Source of the DNA: a virus
Strand: one strand, 5' to 3'
Length of the DNA: 41,041 nt
IMG/VR virus record: IMGVR_UViG_3300027907_000025
Location: 1 to 41,041 of that record
Both the position numbers and the translations under genes were made by a program. The notes beneath the pieces are model-generated. The model was given only the letters and a program-made list of their open reading frames with translations. It was not told where the DNA came from and searched no databases. Of this stretch, positions 11,861-20,345 are shown piece by piece (positions within the stretch are counted from its first letter, which is position 1; the number at the start of each line of letters is the position of its first letter).

Positions 11861-13695
11861 TGGAATTTCCAAGATTGGATGGCCATGCTATTGCCCTAGA
11901 TTATGAATCCAATGGGCTGAAGTATTGGCGAGATGACTTTCAGGTTATAGGCGTATCAATAGCGACCGCGGATAGTGAATGGTATTGGGATATTAGAACT
12001 ACCCCCAATGTGGGTGCCTGGTTGAGAGACGTACTTCCTCGACGCCAGATATATTCCCACTTTGCGCAATATGAATACCAGTGTACCAGATTGTTTGGAA
12101 TAGACCCCAGATCAATTAACTGGTTCTGCACGATGACGGGCGATTGTCTTCTGTTCGAGAAGCATCTAACTTATGACCTTCATTCGGTTGCGGTACGTCA
12201 TGGGATTCCTTCTCGGAAGGCACAACTCCAGGAGGAGATTCGTTTAGCCATTGGCTGTCGGACGGTCGAGGAAGCCATGCGCCGGCTCGAGGAAGCACCC
12301 CCAGAGCTGGTCGCTATGTATGGTGCATCTGACACTCGGATATGTTACGACGTGGCGACTAAGCTGCTCCCCAGGATGCAAGAAGAGGACTTGATGCAGG
12401 TAATGGAGCTTGAGATGCAACTCATGCCCGTCCTGGCGGATATGTCTTGGGGTGGAGTACGTGTAAATCTGGAAGCGTGTGAACCTGCTATTAAGAAGCT
12501 GGATGAGAAAGAACTGATACTCCAACGCGAGGTTGGGGAAATAACCGGGAATGTGAAATTCAATGTCAACAGTACCCCCCAAATCAGAGAATTCTTTAAG
12601 CCCGAGTCCATCAACAAGTACCAATGGCGACTCATTGATGGAACCCTCGTCCTCCCCACTAAGACAGGGAAAGGTCCAAGTATCGATCAGACAGCACTCA
12701 GAAATTGTAAACATCCGCTTGCGACAAAAATACTTGATCTCCGGAAGACTATTAAATTACGAGATACGTTTATTCGTGGCCACATTATTGGAAATGCTGA
12801 CGACAGGGGATATGTCCATACTACCTTTAACCAGACTCGAAACGATGCTGATGCCGGAGTTGTCACGGGACGTTTATCAAGCACGGACCCTGCTCTTCAA
12901 CAAATTACCAAACGGGATAAAGAAAACGCAGCAATTCTACGCTCAATGTTCATTCCAGACGATAGATGTGACTGGGGGTGTTTCGATTATAATCAGGTGG
13001 ACTTTAGGTGTGCAGCACATCTCATTAACGACCCGGAAATTATTGCCGCATATGCGGCAAATCCGAAACTTGATTACCATCAAGTGGTATCCGAAATGAC
13101 GGGGATTCCCCGTAATGCCCCCTATGCTGGAGCACCCAATACGAAGCAGATTAACCTGGGATTGGCATTTGGAGCAGGGGCGGGTAAACTGTCATTCATG
13201 ATGGGTATGGAATATACCATGACAGAATGGAAGGGTAAGATGACGTATCAACCTGGCCCCAAAGCCAGAGAGATATTTGATCTCTACCATGCTAAGCTGC
13301 CTGGTGTCAAGAATTTCATGAGACGCGCTGAAGACGTCGCAAAGGCCACTGGATACGTACGTACTGCAATTGGACGGAGACTTCGCTTAGGACGTGGCGA
13401 AGCACATAAGGCGGCTGGGCTATTATTTCAAGCATATGCGGCTGATTTACATAAGACAGGACTGGTCCGATCCGATCGATTGATTCGAGAAGAGAAGATT
13501 CCCATGCGGATGATGCTTAGCGTCCATGATGAAATGGATACTTCAATAGAGAAAGGACTTGACCAACAGACGATAGAACATGTGAGACACATATATAGTG
13601 ACTTCAACTCAGAGAATAGTCCGATTCGGATGAGAGTACCCATTCTTTCATCCGCATCAATAGCTGATAATTGGTATCTGGCATCAAAGGATTGA
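11860..13695 (+). CDS. dpoZ: Family A DNA polymerase of the Z-genome type (DpoZ)
   Basis: 611 residues from GTG 11860, GGAGG upstream. An N-terminal 3'-5' exonuclease has DYE (14-16) as Exo I and YGASD as Exo III; the Exo II site reads AQYEYQ rather than a canonical N...D. The polymerase domain has motif A DYNQVDFR (376-383, usually DYSQIELR), an O helix TKQINLGLAFG (428-438) with Leu and Phe at the positions that are Phe762 and Tyr766 in E. coli Pol I, and motif C VHDE (555-558). There is no 5' nuclease domain. In characterised Z phages this polymerase copies T with Z in place of A. The identification as DpoZ rests on family and on the PurZ, MazZ and DatZ genes immediately downstream. Confidence 0.9.
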   Translation: MEFPRLDGHAIALDYESNGLKYWRDDFQVIGVSIATADSEWYWDIRTTPNVGAWLRDVLPRRQIYSHFAQYEYQCTRLFGIDPRSINWFCTMTGDCLLFEKHLTYDLHSVAVRHGIPSRKAQLQEEIRLAIGCRTVEEAMRRLEEAPPELVAMYGASDTRICYDVATKLLPRMQEEDLMQVMELEMQLMPVLADMSWGGVRVNLEACEPAIKKLDEKELILQREVGEITGNVKFNVNSTPQIREFFKPESINKYQWRLIDGTLVLPTKTGKGPSIDQTALRNCKHPLATKILDLRKTIKLRDTFIRGHIIGNADDRGYVHTTFNQTRNDADAGVVTGRLSSTDPALQQITKRDKENAAILRSMFIPDDRCDWGCFDYNQVDFRCAAHLINDPEIIAAYAANPKLDYHQVVSEMTGIPRNAPYAGAPNTKQINLGLAFGAGAGKLSFMMGMEYTMTEWKGKMTYQPGPKAREIFDLYHAKLPGVKNFMRRAEDVAKATGYVRTAIGRRLRLGRGEAHKAAGLLFQAYAADLHKTGLVRSDRLIREEKIPMRMMLSVHDEMDTSIEKGLDQQTIEHVRHIYSDFNSENSPIRMRVPILSSASIADNWYLASKD

Positions 13696-13696
13696 T

Positions 13697-14812
13697 ATGC
13701 AAACTCATCATATTGATATGATCATGGACTTCCAGTTTGGAAGTACTGGGAAAGGTCTGTTAGCGGGGTATCTTTCTAAGCGGGGGGATTATGACACCAC
13801 AGTTTGTGCATTTGGAACAAATGCCGGACATACGTATATTGATAAGTCCCGTGAGTTGCACGTCATGACGCAGCAACTCCCCACTTCTGCCGTGGCATCC
13901 CCTACGGTCAAGAAGATTCTAATTGGTCCTGGGGCTGCGATTCATATTCCAACCCTGATGGACGAAATCAACAAATATGAAAAGTATCTTAAGGGTAAGA
14001 CCATTCTTATCCACCCTCATGCCGCAGTTGTAACCGATGAACACCAGTCGGTTGAGAAGTTTAGGCAGATGGGTAAGATTGGGAGTACTACCAAGGGTGT
14101 CGGCCAGGCATATATCCAACGTCTCCAAAGGGACCCCGAACATATGAACGTCATCGCGGGCAGGAAGAGGGAATTGTACCCGATGGTTGCGACAGTCCAA
14201 GAATATCGTGAAGCGCTCGAAACAGCGAATTCGGTCATTGTGGAAGGGTCCCAGGGGTTCTCGCTATCCATGTATCACGGGTTCTATCCGTATGTTACCT
14301 CGAGGGACGTCACACCCTGGCAGATTGCGGCTGATTGTGGATTGCCATTCTCCATCGCCCCTTATATTCATATCTGGGGTACTGTTCGAACTCTTCCGAT
14401 TCGGGTCAATAATCGGGATGGTACTTCTGGTCCTGGTTACGATGATCAACGTGAGCTTGAATGGCAGGAACTCGGGATCGAGCCTGAGCTGACGACTGTC
14501 ACTAAGCTGCCCCGCAGGATATTCACATTCAGCCAGGAACAAATCACTGATGCCTGCTGGCATTGCTCCCAATACTGGCATACGAATATCTTCCTGAACT
14601 TTGCGAACTATCTCGAACGTAATGGGATTCAGGATGTTATTCAACAAATCGAGACTCCACGTCCCTACTGCCTTAATCCCCCACATGTGAAACTCATTGG
14701 GGTTGGTCCGGATGATTCAGAAGTTTTGGAGCGCAATAATGACGTCTATAAACCAGTTAGCCTCGGAAATACGGAAACAAGCGGACAGGTTGTTTCCACA
14801 TCGGACCGATAA
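13697..14812 (+). CDS. purZ: PurZ, 2-aminodeoxyadenylosuccinate synthetase
   Basis: 371 residues from ATG 13697, AAAGGA upstream, one base after the DpoZ stop. A PurA homologue: the nucleotide loop is QFGSTGKG (13-20), where host PurA has QWGDEGKG, so the catalytic Asp is Ser16. NAGHT (42-46) keeps the phosphate-transfer His45. STTKGVGQAYI and EGSQGFSLSMYHGFYPYVTS correspond to the GTTGRGIGPAY and EGAQG...YPYVTS blocks of PurA. Replacement of this Asp distinguishes PurZ from PurA in studied Z phages, where the enzyme joins Asp to dGMP with ATP to begin dZTP synthesis. Host PurB and kinases then complete dZTP. The 3' end overlaps MazZ by 74 bases. Confidence 0.95.
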   Translation: MQTHHIDMIMDFQFGSTGKGLLAGYLSKRGDYDTTVCAFGTNAGHTYIDKSRELHVMTQQLPTSAVASPTVKKILIGPGAAIHIPTLMDEINKYEKYLKGKTILIHPHAAVVTDEHQSVEKFRQMGKIGSTTKGVGQAYIQRLQRDPEHMNVIAGRKRELYPMVATVQEYREALETANSVIVEGSQGFSLSMYHGFYPYVTSRDVTPWQIAADCGLPFSIAPYIHIWGTVRTLPIRVNNRDGTSGPGYDDQRELEWQELGIEPELTTVTKLPRRIFTFSQEQITDACWHCSQYWHTNIFLNFANYLERNGIQDVIQQIETPRPYCLNPPHVKLIGVGPDDSEVLERNNDVYKPVSLGNTETSGQVVSTSDR

Positions 14813-15020
14813 CTCAATGTACCTGAAGGTATATGAGGAGGTTGCAGAATTGATACAATGCAGGGGTTCATCCTCAGAGCTTGCAGACTTGATAATCATG
14901 ATTTTGGATTTCGGTGCGCGCCGGAATTATGATATTGAAACTGTGGTTCGTGAGAAAATGATCTTAAATGATCAACGTGAATGGAGAGAAGTTGATGGCG
15001 TGATGCACCATATTGAATAG
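14739..15020 (+). CDS. mazZ: MazZ, MazG-like (d)GTP pyrophosphohydrolase
   Basis: 93 residues from ATG 14739, with TTTTGGAG upstream inside purZ; the frame is open further upstream but without a binding site. The MazG-type metal site is visible as EEVAE (Glu33, Glu34, Glu37) followed by ELAD (Glu47, Asp50), the EExxE...ExxD pattern. In Z phages the DUF550/MazZ protein cleaves dGTP (and GTP) to dGMP and diphosphate, feeding PurZ. Placement between purZ and datZ fits. A 10-base gap separates it from datZ. Confidence 0.92.
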   Translation: MTSINQLASEIRKQADRLFPHRTDNSMYLKVYEEVAELIQCRGSSSELADLIIMILDFGARRNYDIETVVREKMILNDQREWREVDGVMHHIE

Positions 15021-15030
15021 GAGTCCAATA

Positions 15031-15615
15031 ATGCACTCTATAATGAACAAGCCTTCCAATATTCTTGATTCTGTCGAAAGTACTCATTATGCTTACGACG
15101 ACCCGGCACTGGAAACTGTCATGCGAATCCACGCCGTGAAGCGGTGGCACATGATTGAAACAAATCGTTCCCAGACTTTAGCCGAGCATAGCGCAAACGT
15201 TGCCGCGTTGGTATATCTCTGTGCCAGTGAATCAGGCGGATATTTTGGGTCACCAGAACATGCCTGTACGGTGTCGCTATTTCATGACATTCCGGAGGTC
15301 TTCACTGGGGATATTCCGTCTCATACCAAGCAATATTTGAGAGGGGTTGAGGATCTGGAATACCGGGTCACCCCCTCTATATTTACTTTTGAAGAGGAAC
15401 CTTTGAATTTGAACAGATTGATCAAGTTGTGTGACCTGTCAGATGGGATACGTTTCATTAGACTTCATGGTGTTGACCACACCGCACGTCATGCAAGGGA
15501 TCAGTTGGTTCACAAATATCATGAACACAAGATGTTAGCAGATAGTGAATGGCCGGAAGAAGTATATAACATGACAACCCGGCGACTGAATTTCTACGCG
15601 TGGGAGGATCATTGA
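15031..15615 (+). CDS. datZ: DatZ, HD-domain dATP triphosphohydrolase
   Basis: 194 residues from ATG 15031, TAGGAG upstream. HD-domain metal ligands appear as AEHS (His53), HD (85-86) and CDLSD (Asp135). VKRWHMIETNR and FHDIPEVFTGDIPSHTK match the YfbR/DatZ pattern, including the Trp39 region that stacks on the base in the family. In Z phages DatZ removes dATP (stepwise or to deoxyadenosine plus triphosphate), so that dZTP is used instead of dATP. The start downstream of 15013 is chosen for its binding site. It overlaps the next gene by four bases. Confidence 0.92.
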   Translation: MHSIMNKPSNILDSVESTHYAYDDPALETVMRIHAVKRWHMIETNRSQTLAEHSANVAALVYLCASESGGYFGSPEHACTVSLFHDIPEVFTGDIPSHTKQYLRGVEDLEYRVTPSIFTFEEEPLNLNRLIKLCDLSDGIRFIRLHGVDHTARHARDQLVHKYHEHKMLADSEWPEEVYNMTTRRLNFYAWEDH

Positions 15616-16064
15616 ATCCTGAAATGCGTCTCCGCCATCGGTTGAAAAATTCGATGGCGGGGGAATGGTTGCTCACATGGCATGAGAACGGGGGCATTCA
15701 GCCCGGTGTCCCCGACTTGTCATATGTGCTATTGAGTCCTGGTCACGAAACCGGATGGCTCGAGCTTAAAGCAACAGACGATATTCTTGGGAACAAGCCC
15801 AAGAAATTATTCAAACTTGAATCACATCAGCATCAATGGATTGACGCTCACTGGTACTTGATACCAGTTCACATCCTATGCGCTGTTGAAGATATCTGGT
15901 ACCTAATCCCTGGGGTTCATCACGAAAGTATTGATGAACCTTTGACCGCCGAATCTCTCAGGAGTTTGTCAGTAATTGGGTTTCACTACGCTGATTGCTC
16001 ACAAATCCTTACCATAGCACTGAAGTCTGCCACGAGGAGAGATCGTGAATCAAAATTTTCCTGA
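15612..16064 (+). CDS. PD-(D/E)XK nuclease, possibly resolvase-like
   Basis: 150 residues from TTG 15612, which overlaps the datZ stop (TTGA). GGAGG at 15603-15607 supports this start; GTG 15600 is an alternative. The catalytic pattern is PGVPD (31-35) followed by WLELK (49-53), that is PD...ExK of the restriction-endonuclease-like/VRR-NUC superfamily. These cut branched or single-stranded junction DNA in many phages. Position in the Z operon next to the primase suggests a role in replication or resolution of Z-DNA, but degradation of host A-containing DNA is also possible. Substrate specificity is unknown. Confidence 0.82.
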   Translation: MNPEMRLRHRLKNSMAGEWLLTWHENGGIQPGVPDLSYVLLSPGHETGWLELKATDDILGNKPKKLFKLESHQHQWIDAHWYLIPVHILCAVEDIWYLIPGVHHESIDEPLTAESLRSLSVIGFHYADCSQILTIALKSATRRDRESKFS

Positions 16065-18609
16065 ATATAAGGAAACAAAGCCATCACTAATAATTCAGGC
16101 GACTCTTAACATCTTCTTTGAATCTGGAGACGTATTTGAGGTACGCATCCCAAAGACTAAATATGGGACAATTAGTGGTAATTTCAATGACCCGGCGATC
16201 GCCGCCCTAGCCATTACAAAGGAGAATGGAAAGCATCAAGCCGTCTACATGACGGTGAACCCAATTCAACCGGCACTCATAGCACGTAACAATAATAAAT
16301 TTGAATATGGGTGCCAAACCACTACGAACGATGCGGAGATTTTAACCAGACGTTGGTTTTTAATAGACCTGGACCCAAGTCGACCTGCAGGGATATCATC
16401 CACAGACGGAGAACTAGCGCTCGCGTTTGCTCGAGCCCAGGATGTAAAGGACTATCTTACGTCTATAGGTTGGCCGGACCCTATTGAAGCGGTATCTGGA
16501 AATGGACACCACTTAATATATCCCTGCAATGAACCAAATGACGAGAACTCACGAATAGATTTCGAGTTCGCCACGAAGATGTTGTCTTCCATCTTCACTG
16601 ATGACCGAGTAATCCTAGATACAACGTCCTGGAATGCTTCGAGAGTTTGGAAGATATATGGGACGATAAGCGCAAAGGGGAGTTCCACAGAAGAACGTCC
16701 CCACCGCGTTGCCATGATTACACGTCTACCTAACGAGAAGGTCTTTGTTGATCGTGGTTTGATTGATACGCTTGCTGCTCCCCTTCGCGATGCCAAGTCA
16801 GAAGAATATAAAGACATGACTGGTGAATACATCGCGGACATGGTGAAGTGGCTCTCGGACAGAGGAATCACAGTTACAGATGGCCCCCATCCATTGTATG
16901 GGAATGAGGGGAAGAAATGGAGAATTACTCGGTGTCCCTTCAATCCGCAGCATGAGAAGCCCATTGTTGGATTGGTACGAAATAAGCCACTGTTCCGATG
17001 CCTTCATAATTCATGCTCCGCATTCCATTGGAAGGAATTTCGTGAGAAGGTGGACCCGAACTACAAAGACCCGGATACCATCTTTGACCGTCTCCGGGAA
17101 TGGTGTGAGAGTGATCTAGAGGATATAGATAGCGAGCTGGTGGAGACTGCTTGCCGTCTGGGGCGGACTGGCACCAATAAGTTAATTATAGGACTCAAAA
17201 AAGTCGTCCCAAAGACACGCTTAGCATATCTGAGTGATAAGCTCCGTGAAGCGCATAACAGATTCATCAAAGAGACTAAAGGAGAGTACAACGAACGTGG
17301 TAATATTATGGGGGTTATAAACCGGACTCGAACTATGCAAGAAGCTGGTGAGATGCCCATGTATTGGATGGCTGATTTTGATGGAAGGATTCGGGTGGGT
17401 AAGGTCGGGGATATTAAATGTCCACGTCTCACCACAACCGATGAAATCTTATTGATGGCTCAGTTCCACAAGATGGGTGATCCTTGGGTGAAACAGAGCC
17501 TTGCAGCCCAGGCTATTGAAATCTTGGCAGCGAACTACATCGTGAACCCACTCGAGCATTACCTAAAACAGTTCGAATGGGACGGGACACCACGTATTCA
17601 TAACTGGCTCTCCCAATATATGGGGGTTGAGGATAATGAATATACTCGAGTTGTTGGACGGAAATGGCTGATTTCGATAGCCGCTCGAGGAATGAGTCCT
17701 GGGTGCCAGGCTGACTATATGCTTATTTTGGAAGGAAAACAGGGTATTGGAAAGTCACGTGCACTCCGAATCCTAGGGGGTGATTTCTACAGTGAATATT
17801 TGGGCGGATTGAAGGGGAACACGCACAAGGATATGGTATCTGCTATCGTTGGTAAACTGATCGTAGAACTAGCTGAGCTGGGAACTATCAAGCATTCTGA
17901 TATGGAAGTGCTGAAGGGCATCCTAACCGTGACCAGGGATGACGTCCGACTGGCCTACGAACGGGACACGCGACCTTACCCCAGGACGTGCGTCTTTGCA
18001 GGTACTACTAACGAGGTTGGCCAGAGATATATTGCAGACGCCACGGGAGCACGTCGATTTTGGCCAGTTCACGTTCAGAGAAGAATCAATTTACAAATAC
18101 TCGAGAGCGTGCGGGATCAGTTACTCGCGGAAGCAATCCATGCATATGATTCCGGGGAGGATTGGTGGCCGGATGACGCACTCGAAGAAGTATTTGAAGA
18201 GGAACAAGGGCTACGTCAAACAACAGCCGAGAGTTCAGACCCTTGGTTCGAACGTATCAAGATGGCCCTCATTGACCCAGATACTTATAACAATAAATGC
18301 TTCTACATTCGGCCAGAATATTCTAATGGACTTCCAATTCCTGGTGAATATCGAGTCCGAGTAGGACGTGTTGATTATATTCTTGGAATTATATGTGGAG
18401 TTGAAACAGGGCAACAAAATGGAGGTCATTTAGATCGGGTTCGAAAAATATTGGCCAGGCTCGGATTTGAGCGACGCAGACACCCGAGTGGAAGAAAATG
18501 GCTTGGGAAAGGATATGTTAGTGATTGTACCCGAGAGAAGATCGCGGATATCTGGCCAATTATGATTGCAACTTTGGACCTAAAGACACTATCAGAGATT
18601 AAGGAATGA
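16045..18609 (+). CDS. PrimPol-VapE bifunctional primase and helicase
   Basis: 854 residues from GTG 16045, with GAGGAGA upstream and a 20-base overlap with the nuclease gene. N-terminal archaeo-eukaryotic primase/polymerase domain: DLD (Asp108, Asp110) and SGNGHH (His155/156). Zinc motif about residues 298-325 (CPFNPQH...FRCLHNSC). Helicase domain of the virulence-associated E family (VapE) from ~500: Walker A GKQGIGKS (564-571), followed by VELAELG and an arginine-rich sensor region (TRPYPRTCVFAGTTN). It primes and unwinds during phage DNA replication. Primase-polymerases of this type accompany DpoZ or replace it in known Z phages. The final stop is immediately followed by the minus-strand terminator. 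Confidence 0.93.
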   Translation: MNQNFPEYKETKPSLIIQATLNIFFESGDVFEVRIPKTKYGTISGNFNDPAIAALAITKENGKHQAVYMTVNPIQPALIARNNNKFEYGCQTTTNDAEILTRRWFLIDLDPSRPAGISSTDGELALAFARAQDVKDYLTSIGWPDPIEAVSGNGHHLIYPCNEPNDENSRIDFEFATKMLSSIFTDDRVILDTTSWNASRVWKIYGTISAKGSSTEERPHRVAMITRLPNEKVFVDRGLIDTLAAPLRDAKSEEYKDMTGEYIADMVKWLSDRGITVTDGPHPLYGNEGKKWRITRCPFNPQHEKPIVGLVRNKPLFRCLHNSCSAFHWKEFREKVDPNYKDPDTIFDRLREWCESDLEDIDSELVETACRLGRTGTNKLIIGLKKVVPKTRLAYLSDKLREAHNRFIKETKGEYNERGNIMGVINRTRTMQEAGEMPMYWMADFDGRIRVGKVGDIKCPRLTTTDEILLMAQFHKMGDPWVKQSLAAQAIEILAANYIVNPLEHYLKQFEWDGTPRIHNWLSQYMGVEDNEYTRVVGRKWLISIAARGMSPGCQADYMLILEGKQGIGKSRALRILGGDFYSEYLGGLKGNTHKDMVSAIVGKLIVELAELGTIKHSDMEVLKGILTVTRDDVRLAYERDTRPYPRTCVFAGTTNEVGQRYIADATGARRFWPVHVQRRINLQILESVRDQLLAEAIHAYDSGEDWWPDDALEEVFEEEQGLRQTTAESSDPWFERIKMALIDPDTYNNKCFYIRPEYSNGLPIPGEYRVRVGRVDYILGIICGVETGQQNGGHLDRVRKILARLGFERRRHPSGRKWLGKGYVSDCTREKIADIWPIMIATLDLKTLSEIKE

Positions 18610-18632
18610 AAAAAGGGGGGCGCAATCCCCCC
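18610..18632 (-). terminator. Intrinsic terminator for the minus-strand virion operon
   Basis: GGGGGG (18615-18620) pairs with CCCCCC (18627-18632) around CGCAAT. Read on the minus strand the stem is followed by a run of Ts (the A tract at 18609-18614). It ends the leftward transcript and also separates the two converging halves of the genome. Confidence 0.85.
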
Positions 18633-18662
18633 AAGATCCCTTGCTGAGGGACCACCGAAAGA

Positions 18663-18827
18663 CTACATGTCCCTTTTATGGGACCTAAGCTTTGAAACCC
18701 GTTTCGATTGATCAGCTTTATTGAATTCCTTGGCCACTTTCTGCGGAATTCCCACCTTCTTGGCGAACTCCGGGTTGTGGGCCGCTGCCGCCATTGTACG
18801 GGCTTGTTTGGGGGTCTTGGATGGCAT
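18663..18827 (-). CDS. Conserved small basic phage protein
   Basis: 54 residues from ATG 18827, with AGGAGG upstream; the frame is open further but this start is clear. MPSKTPKQARTMAAAAHNPE then FAKKVGIPQKVAKEFNKADQ matches a widespread family of small phage proteins (MPSKSxxQARxM...KVGIPQ). Highly basic. Function unknown, usually found near the end of virion operons. It overlaps the previous gene by 110 bases in another frame. Confidence 0.85.
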   Translation of the reverse strand: MPSKTPKQARTMAAAAHNPEFAKKVGIPQKVAKEFNKADQSKRVSKLRSHKRDM

Positions 18828-18969
18828 TTGTAACCTCCTGGCGTCCACTATCGTTCGCCTGTTTAAGTATTTCCCCGATCGTATTATTGACGTCACACCA
18901 TCTGCCCACTTGTAGTTGAGTCATGATGACGTCAAGGTCTTTAGGTTCAAGGTCTAATTTGATACCCAT
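18718..18969 (-). CDS. Small phage protein with long out-of-frame 3' overlap
   Basis: 83 residues from ATG 18969, with AAGG upstream and one base after the previous stop. MGIKLDLEPKDLDVIMTQLQ...TIGEILKQAND resembles a common short phage family whose members end near this Gln-Ala. Here the frame continues for ~45 low-complexity residues across the next gene. I suspect either a lost stop codon or a real overprinted tail. Function unknown. Confidence 0.65.
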   Translation of the reverse strand: MGIKLDLEPKDLDVIMTQLQVGRWCDVNNTIGEILKQANDSGRQEVTNAIQDPQTSPYNGGSGPQPGVRQEGGNSAESGQGIQ

Positions 18970-18970
18970 A

Positions 18971-20344
18971 TTACGCCTTATATTGGAACGCACCAATGTC
19001 GTTACCGACCGGGTTGCCTAGAATATCTGTAGTATATCCAAGGTCCGTGTTAGTCGCCTTTCCGCGCAATGGTGAACTTGAAGTCAGACGGAAGTCATAA
19101 CCAGCTTTGTCTTGAAATCCCAAATCACCAGTTACTTTGCCCGGTTCCTCCGGGATGGTCTTGCACGAGACGTCATAGGCGTTGTAGCTGTTGGTCGTGT
19201 CATTGACCACGTAGCAATCACATGCGACGAAGACATTGTTCTTTAAGAGCAAGTTGGCCATCTGGGCATTAGGATAAATGGGATACCACAAGGATGTAGA
19301 GAAGCTGATGGTGTTATTGAAGACTCTCCAGTTCTTTATCTCCATGTTCCATTCGGATGGACCCCCGGCATTTATGGCCCAGCCTGCACTGCCACCACTT
19401 CCTGAGTCCTTATTGTCAAATTGGTTAAAGGCCACAGTGAAATTGGTTGCCCCAGGGGCACCTGAATCACCCGTGTAGAGATGCTGGCCACAATGTCGGA
19501 AAAGGTTATATCGGAAGGTACAACCGTCACCAAAGAACCATTGAATGCCGTCTCCATGGGCGTCGCCCCGGTTGTCACAGTCGTGGATGAAATTGTTCTC
19601 GACCATCAACCGATGGCCCTTTCCCTGTATCCCATCGATACAGTAATCCTCCTGGGTTTCGTCGCCCAACTCGCAATAGCGGATCGTCAAATCATCGACC
19701 TGCCCACCAGCGAAGACTGCTGCCCGGTCGCCCGCGTAACCTTTCACGCAATGAATACCGTGGCCACCTGAAAGGGACGTGCGAATTTGTCCGTCGAGGG
19801 TGATGAAAGATCGGCGGGCGTTCCACTCGACATTGAAGCCACCACGCAGCACCGCTGGTCCAGACCCGCCATCCACGGCGTACGAGTCTTGCCAGCCGGT
19901 CGCGGTGCCGTGGCTGGCTTTTGTGGCAGCCTTGTACGTAACTGGATTGCCGGACGATCCACTCACAGCCTGAGCAGCGCTGGAGTCGTAAGCGCCACCA
20001 GCTATGAAAACAGTCATTCCCGCCGACAAGCCGTTGATCTGACTCCAAGCGCCCCATGATGTACTCCATGACTTGCCATCCCCATTAGGGCCACCCGAAC
20101 GCAGGTACCTGAACTTGGTACTATCTTCCCCAGGCGAAGGTGCCGGAGAGGGCGAAGGGGGTGGAGGAGTTGGGGACGGAGAAGGGGCTGGCGCAGAAGC
20201 ACCAGGAGGACCGGCAGGGCCAACGGGTCCTGGGGGTCCTGGGGGACCGGGTGGCCCAGGGGGTCCAGCAGGTCCTTGTGGTCCTGGAGGACCGGCAACA
20301 GATTCCGGAGGCGGAGGCTTACCCTTTCTAGTTGGCAATTCCAT
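18971..20344 (-). CDS. Tail spike/receptor protein: collagen-like stalk and beta-helix
   Basis: 457 residues from ATG 20344 (AAAGGA upstream; a longer frame from 20377 lacks support). Residues ~15-45 are collagen-like GPP/GPQ/GPV triplets, residues ~46-70 a Pro/Ser linker ([14 protein letters not shown]), and from ~80 to the end a right-handed parallel beta-helix with pectate-lyase-like repeats (NNFIHDC, YNLFRHC, NNTISFS, NNVFVAC). It is probably a trimeric appendage acting on or binding a surface polysaccharide. It is visibly richer in G+C than the neighbouring fibres and contains no CTCGAG, so it may have been acquired. Two small virion-operon genes follow it. Confidence 0.85.
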   Translation of the reverse strand: MELPTRKGKPPPPESVAGPPGPQGPAGPPGPPGPPGPPGPVGPAGPPGASAPAPSPSPTPPPPSPSPAPSPGEDSTKFRYLRSGGPNGDGKSWSTSWGAWSQINGLSAGMTVFIAGGAYDSSAAQAVSGSSGNPVTYKAATKASHGTATGWQDSYAVDGGSGPAVLRGGFNVEWNARRSFITLDGQIRTSLSGGHGIHCVKGYAGDRAAVFAGGQVDDLTIRYCELGDETQEDYCIDGIQGKGHRLMVENNFIHDCDNRGDAHGDGIQWFFGDGCTFRYNLFRHCGQHLYTGDSGAPGATNFTVAFNQFDNKDSGSGGSAGWAINAGGPSEWNMEIKNWRVFNNTISFSTSLWYPIYPNAQMANLLLKNNVFVACDCYVVNDTTNSYNAYDVSCKTIPEEPGKVTGDLGFQDKAGYDFRLTSSSPLRGKATNTDLGYTTDILGNPVGNDIGAFQYKA

Positions 20345-20345
20345 T

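Noticed and set aside
13697-14812. Annotation as an ordinary adenylosuccinate synthetase (PurA)
   Set aside because: The catalytic Asp is replaced by Ser, the protein is shorter than typical PurA (about 430 residues) and the neighbours are Z-pathway genes.
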